Source of the DNA: an uncultured bacterium | GTDB lineage: Bacteria; Actinomycetota; Actinomycetes; S36-B12 | Direction of reading: 5' to 3' | DNA: 6,397 bases | NCBI GenBank assembly: GCA_903896585.1 | Contig: CAITYI010000025.1 | Location: 1-6,397 of the forward strand | In this document: piece by piece, positions 4,935 to 6,397 of the stretch | How the letters are laid out: each line of letters starts with the position of its first letter | How positions within the stretch are numbered: the first letter of the stretch is position 1 | Program-made: the position numbers and the translations under genes | Notes under the pieces: model-generated | Databases searched by the model: none | What the model saw: the letters and a program-made list of their open reading frames with translations, nothing else | What the model was told of the DNA's origin: nothing

Positions 4935-6397
4935 ATGGCAGTGACCTTTCCTCGCGGTGGTGATGGCAAAAGAAGTACCACCGCCACTGGTCGGGCGATA
5001 TTCGCCGACTCGGTTCGGGAAGTAGATCCGCAACTCTCGGACCGCATTGAACAAACTAAAGACTGGCGCAAGGGCTACATCACCCCCATGCGAGAGATTG
5101 TCGTCAGTGCTGCGAAGACCCCTCAAGCAGCAATCGCCATCTCCCGAGCAGGGCTCAAATCCACCGATCGCCGATTTACGTTTACCCGAAACGGTGAGGA
5201 TCTCACCCTCAGCCAAGAAATGGAAACCCCCACTGAAAACGGGACCATTGAATCCGTCACGGTGCGGGGTCGGGCATCTCGTGAAGAAGAATTCTCAATT
5301 CCATATCAAGGGCGTCGAATTTTTGGTCTCGACTTACGTCGGCAAATTGATAAGTGGGTAAGCACCGGTATTGCCGAGCCCAGCTTCGGCCAAGCATTGC
5401 ATTTGGTCATGGATAACCCTGACTGGCTAGATCTCAAAGACACGAACATTGCGATCCTCGGCGCCGGCGCCGAAATGGCTCCTACTCGATCCCTGCTTCG
5501 CTGGGGCGCGCAAATCCATGCACTCGATCTCCCTCGCCCAGAGATCTGGCAGCGATTGATCGATATCACCCGCGGAACTCCGGGGTCCTTGCGTATTCCC
5601 ATTTCCCCCGGCGAGGTAGGCGTAACTCCGTTCACTACCGGGGGCAATATTCACTCAGAAGACGACTCCACCGTTGCCAGTGTCGCAGGCATTGATCTCT
5701 TAAAGCAGCCTGCCGAAGTTGCCCAATGGATCAATCAGATTGAAGGTCAATTCGTGCTCGGCAATTACACCTACGCCGATGGTGCAGTTCATGCGCTCCT
5801 CAGTGTGAGCGCGGATGCAATCTTCACTCAGTTAGCCAAGACCCGTCAGGACATTACTCTGGCGTTCCTCGCAACACCCACCGATGTCTTCATGGTCCCC
5901 ATGGAATGTGTGAACGCCTCGCGTGCGCGCTGGAAGGACCGAGGTTTTGCCGGAGCCCTGCAATCACCACTCCGAGTCTTTGGCCAATTCGAACCAAATT
6001 ACCCAACTACCTATTTTGCTGATGACGGTACCGAACTTGGCTTGAGTGACTCCCTTGTTGTGCAGCAAGGACCTAATTACCTCTTGGCCAAACGCATTCA
6101 AAGGTGGAGAGCCTTAGTTGCCCGCCATGACGGCTTCCCGGTTTCACTCAATCTTGCACCAGCTACCAGGACTCAATCGGTGGTGAAGAACCGGGCACTT
6201 GCTGCGGCCTACGCCGGGGCTGGCCGCTTTGGCGTCGAGGTTTTTGAACCGGCAACATCCACCGCACTCATGGCGGCCATGCTGGTGCACGATTTGCGAA
6301 ACCCACTCTCGACGGCGAATCCGTCCACCCCCTTAGCCAATCCCATGGATCTCTTTGTCGTGGGCGCAAATCACGGCGGCTTGTGGCGCTCGGCCTA
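4935..6397 (+). CDS. Uncharacterised Rossmann-like protein, 3'-partial
   Basis: The frame from ATG 4935 is open to the window edge: 487 codons plus two bases, so the C-terminus is missing. I do not recognise the family. A basic, polar N-terminus (FPRGGDGKRSTTATGR, 5-20) leads into a mixed helical region. At 171-198 a Rossmann-like core reads NIAILGAGAEMAP, then RWGAQIHALD: a strand, a glycine turn (Gly176, Gly178), a helix and a second strand ending in acidic Asp198. That pattern binds NAD(P) or S-adenosylmethionine in many families. Here the third glycine is replaced, so the ligand is unknown. Other notable segments are VLGNYTYADGAVH (274-286) and VVGANHGGLWRSA (475-487). No signal peptide or convincing membrane helix was seen. 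Alternative in-frame starts exist at GTG 4911, TTG 4917 and GTG 4929; ATG is preferred because of the CATAAT spacing. It follows the decarboxylase by 39 bases in the same frame, so co-transcription by read-through is also possible. Confidence 0.85.
   Translation, partial: MAVTFPRGGDGKRSTTATGRAIFADSVREVDPQLSDRIEQTKDWRKGYITPMREIVVSAAKTPQAAIAISRAGLKSTDRRFTFTRNGEDLTLSQEMETPTENGTIESVTVRGRASREEEFSIPYQGRRIFGLDLRRQIDKWVSTGIAEPSFGQALHLVMDNPDWLDLKDTNIAILGAGAEMAPTRSLLRWGAQIHALDLPRPEIWQRLIDITRGTPGSLRIPISPGEVGVTPFTTGGNIHSEDDSTVASVAGIDLLKQPAEVAQWINQIEGQFVLGNYTYADGAVHALLSVSADAIFTQLAKTRQDITLAFLATPTDVFMVPMECVNASRARWKDRGFAGALQSPLRVFGQFEPNYPTTYFADDGTELGLSDSLVVQQGPNYLLAKRIQRWRALVARHDGFPVSLNLAPATRTQSVVKNRALAAAYAGAGRFGVEVFEPATSTALMAAMLVHDLRNPLSTANPSTPLANPMDLFVVGANHGGLWRSA

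Noticed and set aside
4890..5216. Minus-strand frames over the start of the last gene, and the plus-strand frame 5047-5361
   Set aside because: They overlap a much longer plus-strand frame open for at least 487 codons, and their translations are low-complexity with no motifs.
5306..5654. Minus-strand frames of 113 and 75 codons
   Set aside because: Shadows of the Rossmann-like core of the last gene, with no supporting motif.

Overview
The window looks like a compact, all-plus-strand stretch of a bacterial chromosome, most likely from an actinomycete of moderate GC content. This is inferred from short intergenic gaps, GTG use at one gene, a secreted nuclease with lamin-tail domains of a kind common in Actinomycetota, and two genes that appear to be transcribed without a leader. 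A low-GC aquatic Microbacteriaceae-like lineage would fit, but nothing here fixes the taxon. No rRNA, tRNA, CRISPR array, transposase or phage gene was seen.

Layout. (1) 2-853: the 3' part of an EamA/DMT-type membrane transporter whose N-terminus lies before the window. (2) 854-932: a 79-base gap with an unusual palindrome that is also a tandem repeat (860-882), then a Shine-Dalgarno site. (3) 933-2222: a secreted staphylococcal-nuclease-like protein with two lamin-tail-like domains. (4) 2223-2271: a 49-base gap holding a probable intrinsic terminator, an 11-base direct repeat sharing one terminator arm, and a CATAAT box exactly six bases before the next ATG. (5) 2272-3471: a ferredoxin-reductase-type FAD/NAD(P) oxidoreductase. 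(6) 3468-4895: a PLP-dependent group II decarboxylase whose GTG start overlaps the reductase stop by four bases. (7) 4896-4934: a 39-base gap with a small inverted repeat and a second CATAAT box six bases before an ATG. (8) 4935-6397: a long reading frame that stays open past the window end. It encodes a protein of at least 487 residues with a Rossmann-like nucleotide-binding core, and I do not recognise its family.

How the parts may work together. The reductase and decarboxylase are translationally coupled and probably share one transcript. The third gene follows in the same direction after 39 bases, in the same frame as the decarboxylase, and seems to have its own leaderless promoter as well as possible read-through. 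This three-gene group (flavin reductase, amino-acid decarboxylase, uncharacterised Rossmann-like protein) is the most interesting content. No ferredoxin, P450 or Rieske oxygenase is present in the window to act as redox partner, so a shared pathway is a hypothesis only. The transporter and the nuclease look like independent units.
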